Source of the DNA: Prolixibacteraceae bacterium
Lineage (GTDB): Bacteria; Bacteroidota; Bacteroidia; Bacteroidales; Prolixibacteraceae
Direction: 5' to 3'
Assembly (NCBI GenBank): GCA_019459485.1
Contig: JAIBEZ010000036.1
Location: 1-46,188 of the forward strand
Length of the DNA: 46,188 bases
The notes beneath the pieces are model-generated. The model was not told the origin of the DNA. It ran no database searches and worked only from the letters and a program-made list of their open reading frames with translations. Made by a program: the position numbers and the translations under genes. Below, piece after piece: positions 34,379-43,562 of this stretch. How positions within the stretch are numbered: position 1 is the stretch's first letter; every line of letters begins with the position of its first letter.

Positions 34379-35782
34379 ATGAACAAAAATTCAATAACCG
34401 TGATTGCTCTTGCAATAATGTTTTCGTCGTGTGCAGGCGGCGGACAAAAAAAAGCTGAAAAAGAAACGCCCAAATTTACCGGTGCTGCCGGCGAAGTGAA
34501 ACTGATGACGCTCGATCCCGGCCATTTTCATGCCGGTCTGATCCAGAAATCGATGTACGAACAGATTGATCCGACGGTTTATGTGTATGCTCCTGAAGGA
34601 GACGATTTAACCCAGCATCTGGCCCGTATCGAAGGATTCAACACACGCGATGAAAATCCAACGGCTTGGGTCGAAAAAGTATATACAGGTGATGATTACC
34701 TGGAAAAAATGCTGGCTGAAAAACCCGGAAACGTAATGATGGTTGCGGGAAACAATGCAAAAAAAACCGAATACATTCAGAAAGCTATCGAGGCTGGTCT
34801 GAACGTTTTTGCTGATAAACCAATGGTAATTACTCCTGAAGCTTTCCCTGTTTTGGAACAGGCTTTCAAAACTGCTGAAGAAAAAGGAGTTTTATTGTAC
34901 GACATCATGACCGAGCGCCACGAAATCACTTCCATCCTTCAGCGTGACCTGGCCAATAATGCCGAAGTTTTTGGAGGTTTGGTTGACGGAACTCCCGAGC
35001 AGCCTGCAGTAACCAAAGAAAGCGTTCACCATTTCTCAAAAATGGTTGCTGGCAGCGCATTGAAACGTCCGTCCTGGTTTTTTGATGTGGCGCAGCAAGG
35101 CGAAGGCATTGTAGATGTTACCACTCACCTTGTCGATCTGGTTCAGTGGGGCTGCTTCCCCGAAGTAATTGTGAACAAAACGGATGTTCAGATGATTTCG
35201 GCCAAAAGATGGACTACCGATATTTCTCCGGATCAGTTCGAAAAAGTGACTTCACTCAAAGAATTCCCCGAGTTTCTGAAAAAGGATGTGACAGATGGAA
35301 CTCTGAAAGTATATTCAAACGGTGAAATGGTTTATAAACTGAAAGGCAAAGTGGCCAAAGTATCGGTTATCTGGAATTTTGAAGCCCCCGAAGGAACCGG
35401 CGATACCCATTACAGCGTTATGCGCGGTAACATTTGCAATGTGGCGATCAGACAGGGAAAAGAGGAAGGATACAAGCCAACCGTTTACATTGAGGCAACC
35501 GCAGCGAGCGATTTGGCTGCCTTTGAAGCCAGCTTGAAAAAAGCGGTTGAACAGGACATTGCGGCTAAGCATCCGGGATTGACACTGAAAAAACTGGCCG
35601 AAAAACTCTGGACAGTAGAAATTCCAGCCCAATACAGTGTTGGCCACGAAGCCCACTTTGGCCAGGTAACCGAATTTTATCTGCAATATCTGAAAGATGG
35701 CAAATTACCCGAATGGGAAGTTCCAAACATGATCACCAAATATTACACAACCACTGAAGCTTTGAAACTGGCAAAACAGTAA
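34379..35782 (+). CDS. Lipoprotein with Gfo/Idh/MocA-like oxidoreductase fold
   Basis: 467 residues. The N-terminal signal ends in the lipobox FSSC (C18), so the protein is lipid-anchored outside the cytoplasm. Residues ~38-200 resemble a Gfo/Idh/MocA Rossmann domain (VMMVAGNNAKKTEYIQKAIE, AGLNVFADKPMVIT) with the conserved DKP. The rest matches the putative oxidoreductase C-terminal domain found in Bacteroidota (HHFSKMVAGSALKRPSWFFD). The usual GxGxxG nucleotide motif is not evident at the N-terminus (LDPGHFHAGL), and NAD is not expected in the periplasm unless tightly bound. Substrate unknown, probably a sugar derivative. Confidence 0.82.
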   Translation: MNKNSITVIALAIMFSSCAGGGQKKAEKETPKFTGAAGEVKLMTLDPGHFHAGLIQKSMYEQIDPTVYVYAPEGDDLTQHLARIEGFNTRDENPTAWVEKVYTGDDYLEKMLAEKPGNVMMVAGNNAKKTEYIQKAIEAGLNVFADKPMVITPEAFPVLEQAFKTAEEKGVLLYDIMTERHEITSILQRDLANNAEVFGGLVDGTPEQPAVTKESVHHFSKMVAGSALKRPSWFFDVAQQGEGIVDVTTHLVDLVQWGCFPEVIVNKTDVQMISAKRWTTDISPDQFEKVTSLKEFPEFLKKDVTDGTLKVYSNGEMVYKLKGKVAKVSVIWNFEAPEGTGDTHYSVMRGNICNVAIRQGKEEGYKPTVYIEATAASDLAAFEASLKKAVEQDIAAKHPGLTLKKLAEKLWTVEIPAQYSVGHEAHFGQVTEFYLQYLKDGKLPEWEVPNMITKYYTTTEALKLAKQ

Positions 35783-35798
35783 GAAAGACAAAATTATA

Positions 35799-35838
35799 AC
35801 GAAAGGCTATCTGTATTCAGGTAGCCTTTCGTATTTTT
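35799..35838 (+). terminator. Terminator after the oxidoreductase-fold lipoprotein
   Basis: ACGAAAGGCTA (35799-35809) pairs with TAGCCTTTCGT (35822-35832), an 11-bp perfect stem, followed by ATTTTT. Confidence 0.9.
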
Positions 35839-35860
35839 GGAGAAATAATCTGATCTGGAA

Positions 35861-36379
35861 ATGAAAAGCCGTATTCAAATCATTCGGGGCGACATAACCA
35901 AACTCGAAGTCGATGCAATTGTGAACGCAGCAAACTCATCGCTGATGGGCGGAGGAGGTGTTGATGGAGCTATTCACCGGGCAGGCGGACCAACTATTCT
36001 TTCTGAATGCCGCGAAATCGTTGCCAGGCAGGGACGATGCGCAACGGGAAATGCAGTTATCACTTCAGGAGGAAATCTTCCGGCAAAATTTGTCATTCAC
36101 ACAGTTGGTCCGGTTTGGCATGGCGGGAATCGCAACGAAGTTCAATTGCTCGAAAATGCGTATCTGAATTCACTTAAACTGGCTGTCGAAAACGGTATCA
36201 AAACCATTGCATTCCCAAATATCAGTACCGGAGTTTATGAATTTCCGAAGGACAAAGCTGCGGAGATTGCTGTACAAGCCGTTACTAATTTCTTATCAGA
36301 GAATGAGCAAATCAGGCAGGTTTATTTTGTTTGCTTCGATCATGAGAACTACGAGTTATATAAATATATTCTGAATTAG
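35861..36379 (+). CDS. Macro-domain O-acetyl-ADP-ribose deacetylase
   Basis: 172 residues, one YmdB/MacroD-type macro domain: [40 protein letters not shown] and [14 protein letters not shown] carry the ADP-ribose-binding loops and catalytic Asp ([10 protein letters not shown]). It hydrolyses O-acetyl-ADP-ribose or removes ADP-ribose from proteins. It follows the lipoprotein gene's terminator and is a separate unit; no partner ADP-ribosyltransferase is visible nearby. Confidence 0.94.
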   Translation: MKSRIQIIRGDITKLEVDAIVNAANSSLMGGGGVDGAIHRAGGPTILSECREIVARQGRCATGNAVITSGGNLPAKFVIHTVGPVWHGGNRNEVQLLENAYLNSLKLAVENGIKTIAFPNISTGVYEFPKDKAAEIAVQAVTNFLSENEQIRQVYFVCFDHENYELYKYILN

Positions 36380-36497
36380 TTGCAAATTTCTCGATTTTTA
36401 CCAGAAATTCCGCTAACGCTTTAAATACAAATTTCAGGAATACCTGGACAAGATTTTTTTTGTAGTAGTAACGATTCCTTTAATCTCCTCTATTCGG

Positions 36498-39400
36498 TTA
36501 AATGTATCTCGGTTTTCTGTACTTCAGGTATGGAATGATGGCTTCGTTTTTGAATCCGTTGGTGCCATCGTATTCGATGGTTACAACCGGAACACCGGTT
36601 ATTTCTTCAATTCGCGACGACATTGCACCTGTTACCAAAGATGGACAGCAGTAGGATGGGTTGGTCTGAATAAACAAAGCGATGTCGGGATGCTGATGCA
36701 TAAGTGCCTGAATTTTAAGAATATTCTCTATCGATTCGCCTGCATGCAGAAGGTTTAGTCCAAATTGGTTCAGCCAGGTTTCACGTTTCATGCTTTCACC
36801 ATTCTTTGGTTTTCCCATTATCCGGTAGAAATAAGGATTGAATTTTTCTTCGACAAGCGGAATCAGCGATGATAAAAACCGGGTTCTCGCATACTCAAAG
36901 TACCTGCCTTCTTTAAACCTTCGTTCGGTAACCGTATTGGCAATCATTTTGATGTATTCGCTGTAAGGTGTTGTAATCACTTCTCCTCCATTGGCTTCCA
37001 CCGTTTTTATCAGTTCCTGGTTCATTAAATCATTGTCGCGGACATACAAATCGCCAAAAACTGCCACTTTCGGGCGGGAAAAAGGCACAATGTCAATTGC
37101 TTCAAAATCACGGATGATTTGCTCCAGTGCAGTTTCTTTTGGTTTGCCATTTCTGAAAACATCGTACAAGGTGGTGAACGCATTGTTCATCACGGCGTCA
37201 GTTTCGCCTTTATTTTTTTCATAAGGCCTTATCTTGCAACCAATTTTACGAATATAACCTCCGAACATATAAGCCAGGTAGGAGTTAATTCCCGTTTGCA
37301 GCGAAAGGTCAATAAAGATTGCATTGCCAATATATACAGAAGTTTTCTCCAATCCTTTTCCGTAATTGTTCAGTAGCTTTTTAGTGTAATTCGGGAACAT
37401 GCTTAAATTGCACGAAAGATTCGATTTCACCATCCACAGAAGGGTTTTTGAAGGGTCTAAATTATTGGTTTCGATGTATTCGATGGCATTTTGAGTGATA
37501 ATATTTAATGGAATGCACTGGCCGGTATTGTTGCTCAAACTCCGCTGAATCGATTCATTTGTACTGCTGACCAGACGAACATCTACCCCGCAATTCAGGA
37601 GCACCGCTTCAAGCAGGGGGCCAACACACGAATCCCACGACGGGAGCAGCAACGTCTTGTCTTTTAGTACGTTTGCACCGTTTGGGTGTGTGCCTGTGAA
37701 ATTCATTTCAGGCAAATTGATGCGTTGGATCAAATTGCCGAACTTATTGAAATCAATGCCAAAAGTCCGGAGGGTTTCCGAAGCATCGGCCATGAGGGAG
37801 CGAATGTATTCTTCCCAGTGGTTGTGATTGCCTGAATTAACTGACGCAGGCAAGGGCTTTGTTTCTTTTTGTACTTCAGGCAGACTGGTATTGTACAATT
37901 TTTCTCTTTCCCGGTGGTTCCTGAAAGCCCTTATTCCGGCTTCAATGCGCGTTTCGTAGCCTACCGCAGAGTCGTGCTCGTCGAGTTGCAGGATTAAATA
38001 TGGCTTGCCATGGGAATTCATGATTTCTTTGAAATATTCAATTACAAACGAATCGGGGCTACATTTAAACGAAGTGATCAAAACCGGGTAACAATTTTCA
38101 GTTTTGGCAATTGTTTCGGCAGCAAAAAGTATTTTGGAAGCGTATTTCCAACTGATCGTTTTCACCATATCTTCGGACTTCGAAGTCTTATCCGGTTTAA
38201 AAGGGAGCATATCCATGAAGAAAGTTCGGATGCCGTTTTTCTCGATAATATCGGGGATGCGGTGGTTCATAGCCGGAGACAAAACCGTATATGGTCTGCC
38301 AAGCAGCACGATATGAATATCCTGCTGATTCCTGATTTGTTCGTGGTAAAGGCCTTGCCATTTTTCCGACAATGATTGTGAATATTTCTTTGCATTCTCG
38401 TAAGCCAGGGCTACAAGGATGTAGCTTGTTTCTTTCAGCCCGATGGATTTTAACATCCGGTAAATTTCGAGCGGAACAAAAAGGTCGCCCTGCAGCGATT
38501 TCAGGATAGGCGACAGAATCTTCTCTTTGGGTGCAAAATGTTTCTGGACTGAAATTACCGACGACACAAACTGTGTGTAATAGCAATACATTTTATTTGT
38601 TTTTGTTTCGTTGGTTTCTTCCAGATATACAGGCAGAAATATATAGTCAGCTTTTTGCTGAATCAGGTAATCCACATGGCCATGCATGGCCGCGATTGGT
38701 GCGCAGAATTCCGCCTCGCAAAGGTTTTTCCCATCCTTAACCGCAGTAGTATAGTCTTCGCTGGTGATGGTATTGATTGACAACAGATCGAAAAATTTCC
38801 GCCAGAAAGGTATTTCGTCATAAAGATGCAGTGCTGCCGGAATACCAATGGTAAGCGACTTCCCATTCACCGACGGTTTAAATTTGAACATTTGTTTTCG
38901 TTTGGGGATAAGCTGAAAGGTACCGGATGAATTTTTTACATATTTTTTTACGTGATAATCCCTTCCGCACAGGAACCCATAGGCTTCGGTTTCATTCTCA
39001 ATTTCGGCCACTTTAAGTTTGCAGTGATTGGTGCACAATTCGCAGGTTTCGGAGCGTATCGGTATTTCATTTTTGTAAATGCCAAGTCCCCTGAATTTGG
39101 TGGAGTCGGCATTTTTGTCGTACAATTCAAGCGCCGTGCCCAGCGCGCCTGTTAAATGGCAGTACCTTGAAACCATGATGGACTTTTGTAATTTCTGCTC
39201 GAATGCGGCTATCAGCGATTTGTTTTTCGCGGTTGCTCCCTGAAAAAATATCTTTCTTCCAATCTGACCTTGCACCGCCACTTTTGTGAGATAATTGTCG
39301 CGGATGGAATGAAGTACGGAAGCCAATATCTCATCAACAGCATATCTTTCCGTCAAATAATGGTTCAGGTCGCGCTCCATAAAAACAGTGCACCGGTCGC

Positions 39401-40874
39401 TGGCAAGCGGGGCTTTGGCATTTTCGGCCCGCCTGGAATATTCAGTTAAAGGGCATCCAAGCCTTTTGGCCTGTTCCTCGATAAAACTCCCGGTTCCTGC
39501 TGCACACACATTGTTCATTACCGAAAAAGTTACCATGCCGTTGTGCATCACCGTAAATTTCGAATCCTGGCCTCCGATTTCAATGATGGTATCTGTTTCA
39601 GGATTTAATTCATAAGCCGCCCTGGCATGAGCTGTAATTTCATCAGGCATAATATCAGCGCCAAGAATTTTCCCGGCGAACTTTCTCCCCGATCCGGTAG
39701 TTCCGGCGCCAATAACATGAAAATAAACCTTGTGCTTTTCCTGAATGTCATGGATGGCTTCGAAAATCACCTGAACAGCATGCAGTGGTTGTCCCGAAGT
39801 GCGTGTATATAAACCGGCAATTACCTCTTTGTTTTTACCAAGCAAAACAGCTTTTGTACTGGTTGAACCGATATCGATTCCGAGAAAAATGGTCAGTGTG
39901 GTATTTTCTTCAGGAATGAAGTATAAATCGATTTCAACCGGTTCCATTGCCGGGAAATACCTTGAATGAAATTCATATTTTCCGGATGAATCAAAATCGG
40001 GGTACCCCGATAACTTCAGTTCCAGGGGAGGGTAGTACGACTTAGTTTCTTTTTTTTCTGATTCAATTAATTCCTGAACATCAGAAAGCGGCTTATTCAA
40101 ATGAAAATCAATGTTTTTGCAATCAAGCGCAGCCCCAATGGCGCCGTACAAATTCGCATATTCATCGACCAAAATGGTAAGATGTGTCAGTTCTTCAAGG
40201 TGTTTTACAACGGCTTTATTCAGAGCCACGCCTCCTGCAGCAATCGCCGATACAAATGTCCTGTTTGTAAAAACCGTATCGGCAATGTTCTTTGCAAGGC
40301 CGTAGCATAAGCCATCGCAGATTTCCTGGATCGAATAACCTTCCTGTTGCGCGTGAATCAGATCGGTTTTTGCAAACACGGCGCACCTCGAAGCGATCAT
40401 CGGGAAGTTGCCCTTGTTTTCATAAGCCAGTTCGCTGAATTTTTGAATGTTCTCAATATTCAGCCTTTCCGTTTGCTGATCGAGGAAGCTTCCTGTTCCG
40501 GCGGCACAGGAGGTATTCGACTTGTAATTCAGGTACTCGCCGTTTTCGTTGAAGGTGACCAGCCCGAATTTTTCGGCTCCGATAATAAGCAATGCCCCGA
40601 CATCGGGATGCAGCATCTTTGCCGCGGTGATATAAGCAACCCTCGAATCTGTTATTTTTCCAAGCTTGAATATTTTTGGTGACGAGGAAGTGTAGCCGAT
40701 TGAACGGATGAGCGACAAATCAATTTTCTGAAGTAAATCCGTCAGACATTCAGCGATTTGGCCTTTGTGAAAAGCATAAGCTGTATGAACGATCCGGTTT
40801 GATTCGTCGATAACGGCCATTGAAATTGAAACCGAACCAATATCGATACCCAGAATATTGTAACCTGAATTCAT
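36498..40874 (-). CDS. Tandem acyl-CoA dehydratase activase (BcrAD/BadFG ATPase, DUF2229)
   Basis: 1458 residues. Two BcrAD/BadFG ATPase domains: residues 1-260 (GIDIGSVSISMAV; C123 in SCAAGTGSFLDQ; C164 in SRCAVF) and 328-590 (GIDIGSTSTKAVLLG; C457 in VCAAGTGSFIEEQ; C495 in DRCTVF). A Cys motif (CELCTNHCKL, then FLCGRDYH), a DUF2229 region (about 660-900) and a C-terminal HgdB-like part follow. Activases of 2-hydroxyacyl-CoA dehydratases are homodimers that hold one [4Fe-4S] between subunits with two Cys each; here both halves sit in one chain. They use ATP to drive electron transfer. Stands alone; no dehydratase is next to it. Typical of anaerobes; substrate unknown. Confidence 0.9.
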   Translation of the reverse strand: MNSGYNILGIDIGSVSISMAVIDESNRIVHTAYAFHKGQIAECLTDLLQKIDLSLIRSIGYTSSSPKIFKLGKITDSRVAYITAAKMLHPDVGALLIIGAEKFGLVTFNENGEYLNYKSNTSCAAGTGSFLDQQTERLNIENIQKFSELAYENKGNFPMIASRCAVFAKTDLIHAQQEGYSIQEICDGLCYGLAKNIADTVFTNRTFVSAIAAGGVALNKAVVKHLEELTHLTILVDEYANLYGAIGAALDCKNIDFHLNKPLSDVQELIESEKKETKSYYPPLELKLSGYPDFDSSGKYEFHSRYFPAMEPVEIDLYFIPEENTTLTIFLGIDIGSTSTKAVLLGKNKEVIAGLYTRTSGQPLHAVQVIFEAIHDIQEKHKVYFHVIGAGTTGSGRKFAGKILGADIMPDEITAHARAAYELNPETDTIIEIGGQDSKFTVMHNGMVTFSVMNNVCAAGTGSFIEEQAKRLGCPLTEYSRRAENAKAPLASDRCTVFMERDLNHYLTERYAVDEILASVLHSIRDNYLTKVAVQGQIGRKIFFQGATAKNKSLIAAFEQKLQKSIMVSRYCHLTGALGTALELYDKNADSTKFRGLGIYKNEIPIRSETCELCTNHCKLKVAEIENETEAYGFLCGRDYHVKKYVKNSSGTFQLIPKRKQMFKFKPSVNGKSLTIGIPAALHLYDEIPFWRKFFDLLSINTITSEDYTTAVKDGKNLCEAEFCAPIAAMHGHVDYLIQQKADYIFLPVYLEETNETKTNKMYCYYTQFVSSVISVQKHFAPKEKILSPILKSLQGDLFVPLEIYRMLKSIGLKETSYILVALAYENAKKYSQSLSEKWQGLYHEQIRNQQDIHIVLLGRPYTVLSPAMNHRIPDIIEKNGIRTFFMDMLPFKPDKTSKSEDMVKTISWKYASKILFAAETIAKTENCYPVLITSFKCSPDSFVIEYFKEIMNSHGKPYLILQLDEHDSAVGYETRIEAGIRAFRNHREREKLYNTSLPEVQKETKPLPASVNSGNHNHWEEYIRSLMADASETLRTFGIDFNKFGNLIQRINLPEMNFTGTHPNGANVLKDKTLLLPSWDSCVGPLLEAVLLNCGVDVRLVSSTNESIQRSLSNNTGQCIPLNIITQNAIEYIETNNLDPSKTLLWMVKSNLSCNLSMFPNYTKKLLNNYGKGLEKTSVYIGNAIFIDLSLQTGINSYLAYMFGGYIRKIGCKIRPYEKNKGETDAVMNNAFTTLYDVFRNGKPKETALEQIIRDFEAIDIVPFSRPKVAVFGDLYVRDNDLMNQELIKTVEANGGEVITTPYSEYIKMIANTVTERRFKEGRYFEYARTRFLSSLIPLVEEKFNPYFYRIMGKPKNGESMKRETWLNQFGLNLLHAGESIENILKIQALMHQHPDIALFIQTNPSYCCPSLVTGAMSSRIEEITGVPVVTIEYDGTNGFKNEAIIPYLKYRKPRYI

Positions 40875-41132
40875 TGATCAGTCCTCCTTTTTTAGAAAAC
40901 TTTCAACGATTGCCCATCCTGCTGTGTTATAAAGTTACAAACATGCGGTCAATATTCAAGATGTTTACCGAAAATTCCTGGCGATGAACTCAGGATATGT
41001 TGGCAAGTTTGGCCAGGGAGTGTGCCAGAACAGTTGAAATCAGCCTCAATGCCCGTTCGGCTTAGGTTGTGCGGATGCGAAGTTTTATTTTTTTGAAGGG
41101 ATGTTTTTTTGTTGGCGGCTTGCTGTTTCGAT

Positions 41133-41960
41133 TTATCCAATTTTCACCGATGTCATGGTTAGCGAACCAGCCACCGCCTTGTCATTAAACAAGCTCACAT
41201 TGTCTTTCTCATCTTTTAGGGCCAGTGAATAAAGCAATGGCAAATAATGTTCGGGCGTAGGAATGGCCAAATCAAAAGATTTACCTTGCGAACGGAAATT
41301 GACAAGCTGTTTGTGGTCGCCACTTAGGATAAACTTTTTCATTTTCTCGTTGGCTTCAATTGCCCAATCAAAACCATATTCAGAAGCATTCAGTTTATCC
41401 CAGGCCACCATTCTCAGGTTGTGAACCATGTTTCCGCTTCCAATCACAAGCACACCCTTTTCTCGAAGCGATTTTATTTCCTGTGCCAACTCGTAATGTT
41501 GTTGCGGTGTTAGATTGTAGTCCAAACTCATCTGGATTACCGGAATATCTGCTTTCGGATATAAATGTCTTATCACGCTCCATGCACCGTGGTCAAGCCC
41601 CCATTTTTCATCAAGGCCCACCTCTGTTTGTTTGATAAGTGCTCTTGTTTGCTTTGCTAATTCAGGATTTCCGGGTGCAGGATACTGTACATCAAACAAT
41701 TCTTGTGGAAAACCGCCAAAGTCGTGAATGGTTTTTGGTTTGTCCATTGCTGTTACAAAAGTTCCTCTTGTTTCCCAGTGAGCCGATACACACAGAATGG
41801 CGTTCGGCTTTGGAATTTCTTTTGCAACATTTCTAAATCCTGCTACAAATTCATTTTCTTCAATGGCATTCATTGGGCTGCCGTGACCAAGAAACAATAC
41901 TGGCATTTTATCCATTTTGTTCAATGGTTCTGTTATTTTTGATAGTTCATTCAGTTTCAT
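41133..41960 (-). CDS. Extradiol ring-cleavage dioxygenase (4,5-DOPA dioxygenase, YgiD-like)
   Basis: 275 residues, class III extradiol dioxygenase fold: LFLGHGSPMNA (H26), LCVSAHWETRG (H61), GLDHGAWSVIRHLYP and VIGSGNMVHNL, the usual metal-ligand and catalytic His set. E. coli YgiD cleaves L-DOPA; in most bacteria the true substrate is unknown. The start at 41960 (MKLNELSKITEPLNKMDKMP) is typical, though M16 is possible. It begins 10 nt after the DoxX stop and is the last gene of the DsbA-DoxX-dioxygenase operon. Confidence 0.92.
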   Translation of the reverse strand: MKLNELSKITEPLNKMDKMPVLFLGHGSPMNAIEENEFVAGFRNVAKEIPKPNAILCVSAHWETRGTFVTAMDKPKTIHDFGGFPQELFDVQYPAPGNPELAKQTRALIKQTEVGLDEKWGLDHGAWSVIRHLYPKADIPVIQMSLDYNLTPQQHYELAQEIKSLREKGVLVIGSGNMVHNLRMVAWDKLNASEYGFDWAIEANEKMKKFILSGDHKQLVNFRSQGKSFDLAIPTPEHYLPLLYSLALKDEKDNVSLFNDKAVAGSLTMTSVKIG

Positions 41961-41970
41961 TATGTGTGGT

Positions 41971-42399
41971 TCAGTTGTGATTTAATTTATTGAAAATCCA
42001 ATTGTCAACAGATATTTTTCCTGAACCGGAAACTGCAAGCACAATATAAATTACCGTATAAAGCAGCGGGAGTTCCTGCCTCCCAAAACCATCAGCCGCA
42101 TGAACGATAAATGCAGCCACCAACATGGTTATAATCAATGGAATTGCAGAAAGCCGGGTTGCTATTCCAAAAATTAGAAATAAAGAACACAACACCTCAG
42201 AAAAAACAGCAAGCGCCAACGATGCTACAGCACCTACACCAATAGGGTCGGGAAATTGTATAGCTTCGCTTCCGAAAAGCGATGAAAACTTGCCCATGCC
42301 ATGCGTAAGCATAAAAGCTCCTGCGGTAATACGTAAAAGCAGTATTGCTATATTGATACTGTTCGAATAGTTTCCCGGATGTAAAATATTTTTAATCAT
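41971..42399 (-). CDS. DoxX-family membrane protein
   Basis: 142 residues, four membrane segments: IAILLLRITAGAFMLTHGMG (conserved GxxxxxHGxxK), VGAVASLALAVFSEVLCSLF, PLIITMLVAAFIVHAADGF and LLYTVIYIVLAVSGSGKISV. DoxX-like proteins lie in the cytoplasmic membrane and have been linked to quinone-dependent redox steps and stress; the exact activity here is unknown. Its ATG lies 8 nt inside the end of the DsbA-like gene, so translation is probably coupled. Confidence 0.9.
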   Translation of the reverse strand: MIKNILHPGNYSNSINIAILLLRITAGAFMLTHGMGKFSSLFGSEAIQFPDPIGVGAVASLALAVFSEVLCSLFLIFGIATRLSAIPLIITMLVAAFIVHAADGFGRQELPLLYTVIYIVLAVSGSGKISVDNWIFNKLNHN

Positions 42400-43324
42400 G
42401 ATGGTTAAGTATTACTGATTGATAAATCATTCCATTTTTTGTAGTCCGCTTTATTAATTTCCCTGCTGCTGAAAGCTCTTCCAAAAGTTTCATACTTTCA
42501 TCTTTTGAAGTCCCGGATAACTCTGAAAACTCTTTAGCTGTAAGCGTTTGAAATATTGCAAACAATGCTTCAAGGCTTTTGCTGTATTCATTTTTTACTG
42601 CTTTAGGTGCAAGTTTTAAAACTGCATTTTCAAAAGCAGAATAAGGTTTTGAGCCATATACAATTTCGGTTTTGCCTGTTGTGTTTCTAAAGAACAGGGT
42701 CGGAAAACCTCTAACGCCTAACTCTTTGCCCAATTTCAAATCTTCGATGAATAGCTCTGTTGCCCTACCTTCGTAATCGGTTTTAAATTGCTCGCTATTT
42801 AACCCCACCTTTTTTGCTGCCGTTTCTAAATACTCCCATTTTGTAATATTTTTCTTCTGCAGAAAAACCATCTCCCTTATTTCGCGAAGAAAATGAATTG
42901 CCTTTTCATTGTCTTGCATTTGTGCAGCTTTAAAAGCAATAGATGGCGGATAAGATGAATTCAAAGGGTCTTCCAGCCAAACGTCACCATCTATGGGCAT
43001 ATCGTAGTAAACACTCACTTCGTCCCAATGATGAGCCACATCAGAAGGTTTGCTGATACCGCCACCGTTGTAACTCCAATCGGGCAATAAGCCACCCATT
43101 CGGTATTCTATTTCTATGGCATTGCCATACTCCAATTTTAGTTTTCGCAATTGTGGTTCTATTCCCCAACACGATGAACAAATAGGGTCTGTATAATAAA
43201 CAACCTTAACAGGTTTTTGAGTTGATTGTGCAATTCCTGTGATGCTTTCATTTTCCTGAGCATTGGGTATTTCGCACATTCCGGTTTCTATGTCGCACAA
43301 AAGCGGATTGCTTTTTTCTTCCAT
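42392..43324 (-). CDS. DsbA-family oxidoreductase with winged-helix-like C-terminus
   Basis: 310 residues with no signal peptide, so cytoplasmic. Residues ~1-30 hold C10 and C17 (LLCDIETGMCEIP). Residues ~38-235 are a DsbA/FrnE-type thioredoxin fold with the active site C49-S-S-C52 (YTDPICSSCWG) and the cis-Pro loop VRGFPTLFF. Residues ~248-310 look like a small winged helix (LEALFAIFQTLTAKEFSELS, then SMKLLEELSAAGKLIKRTTK). First gene of an operon with DoxX and an extradiol dioxygenase. It may be a thiol-switch protein that binds DNA, or a dithiol oxidoreductase acting on electrophiles; neither is shown. Confidence 0.85.
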   Translation of the reverse strand: MEEKSNPLLCDIETGMCEIPNAQENESITGIAQSTQKPVKVVYYTDPICSSCWGIEPQLRKLKLEYGNAIEIEYRMGGLLPDWSYNGGGISKPSDVAHHWDEVSVYYDMPIDGDVWLEDPLNSSYPPSIAFKAAQMQDNEKAIHFLREIREMVFLQKKNITKWEYLETAAKKVGLNSEQFKTDYEGRATELFIEDLKLGKELGVRGFPTLFFRNTTGKTEIVYGSKPYSAFENAVLKLAPKAVKNEYSKSLEALFAIFQTLTAKEFSELSGTSKDESMKLLEELSAAGKLIKRTTKNGMIYQSVILNHHD

Positions 43325-43377
43325 TTTGCTGTTTGTTTTTAAATTTAATGAAACAAAGGTGCGGACATTTAGTTGGC

Positions 43378-43391
43378 AAGTGGCAACACTT
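43378..43391. promoter_or_regulatory. Small inverted repeat upstream of the DsbA-DoxX operon
   Basis: AAGTG-GCAA-CACTT, a perfect 5-bp inverted repeat 54-67 bp upstream of the DsbA-like ATG, where an operator could lie. No strong promoter match is seen; CACCTTTG on the minus strand near 43354-43361 is a weak -7 box. The rest of 43325-43507 shows nothing else. Confidence 0.3.
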
Positions 43392-43507
43392 TTCGAAAGA
43401 AGAGTTGTGATTTACATATTCCTTGCCTCAATGAGTTTTCGTCAAGCCGTTTGCGCTAGTTTCCGTTTTTCTTCTTTCCGATTCAACAGCCGCTTAAAAG
43501 TAAAAAG

Positions 43508-43541
43508 TAAAAAAAAGAGCGACCCGGTAAGGATCGCTCTT
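43508..43541 (-). terminator. Terminator of the TPR lipoprotein gene
   Basis: Minus strand AGAGCGATCC-TTACC-GGGTCGCTCT with one mismatch, followed by a run of T. It lies about 22 nt past the stop at 43563. Confidence 0.9.
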
Positions 43542-43562
43542 CTCTAAATACATTGATTGTAA

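Noticed and set aside
40949-41140. 63-residue reading frame after the dioxygenase
   Set aside because: TTG start overlapping the upstream stop, polar low-information sequence, and no family resemblance.
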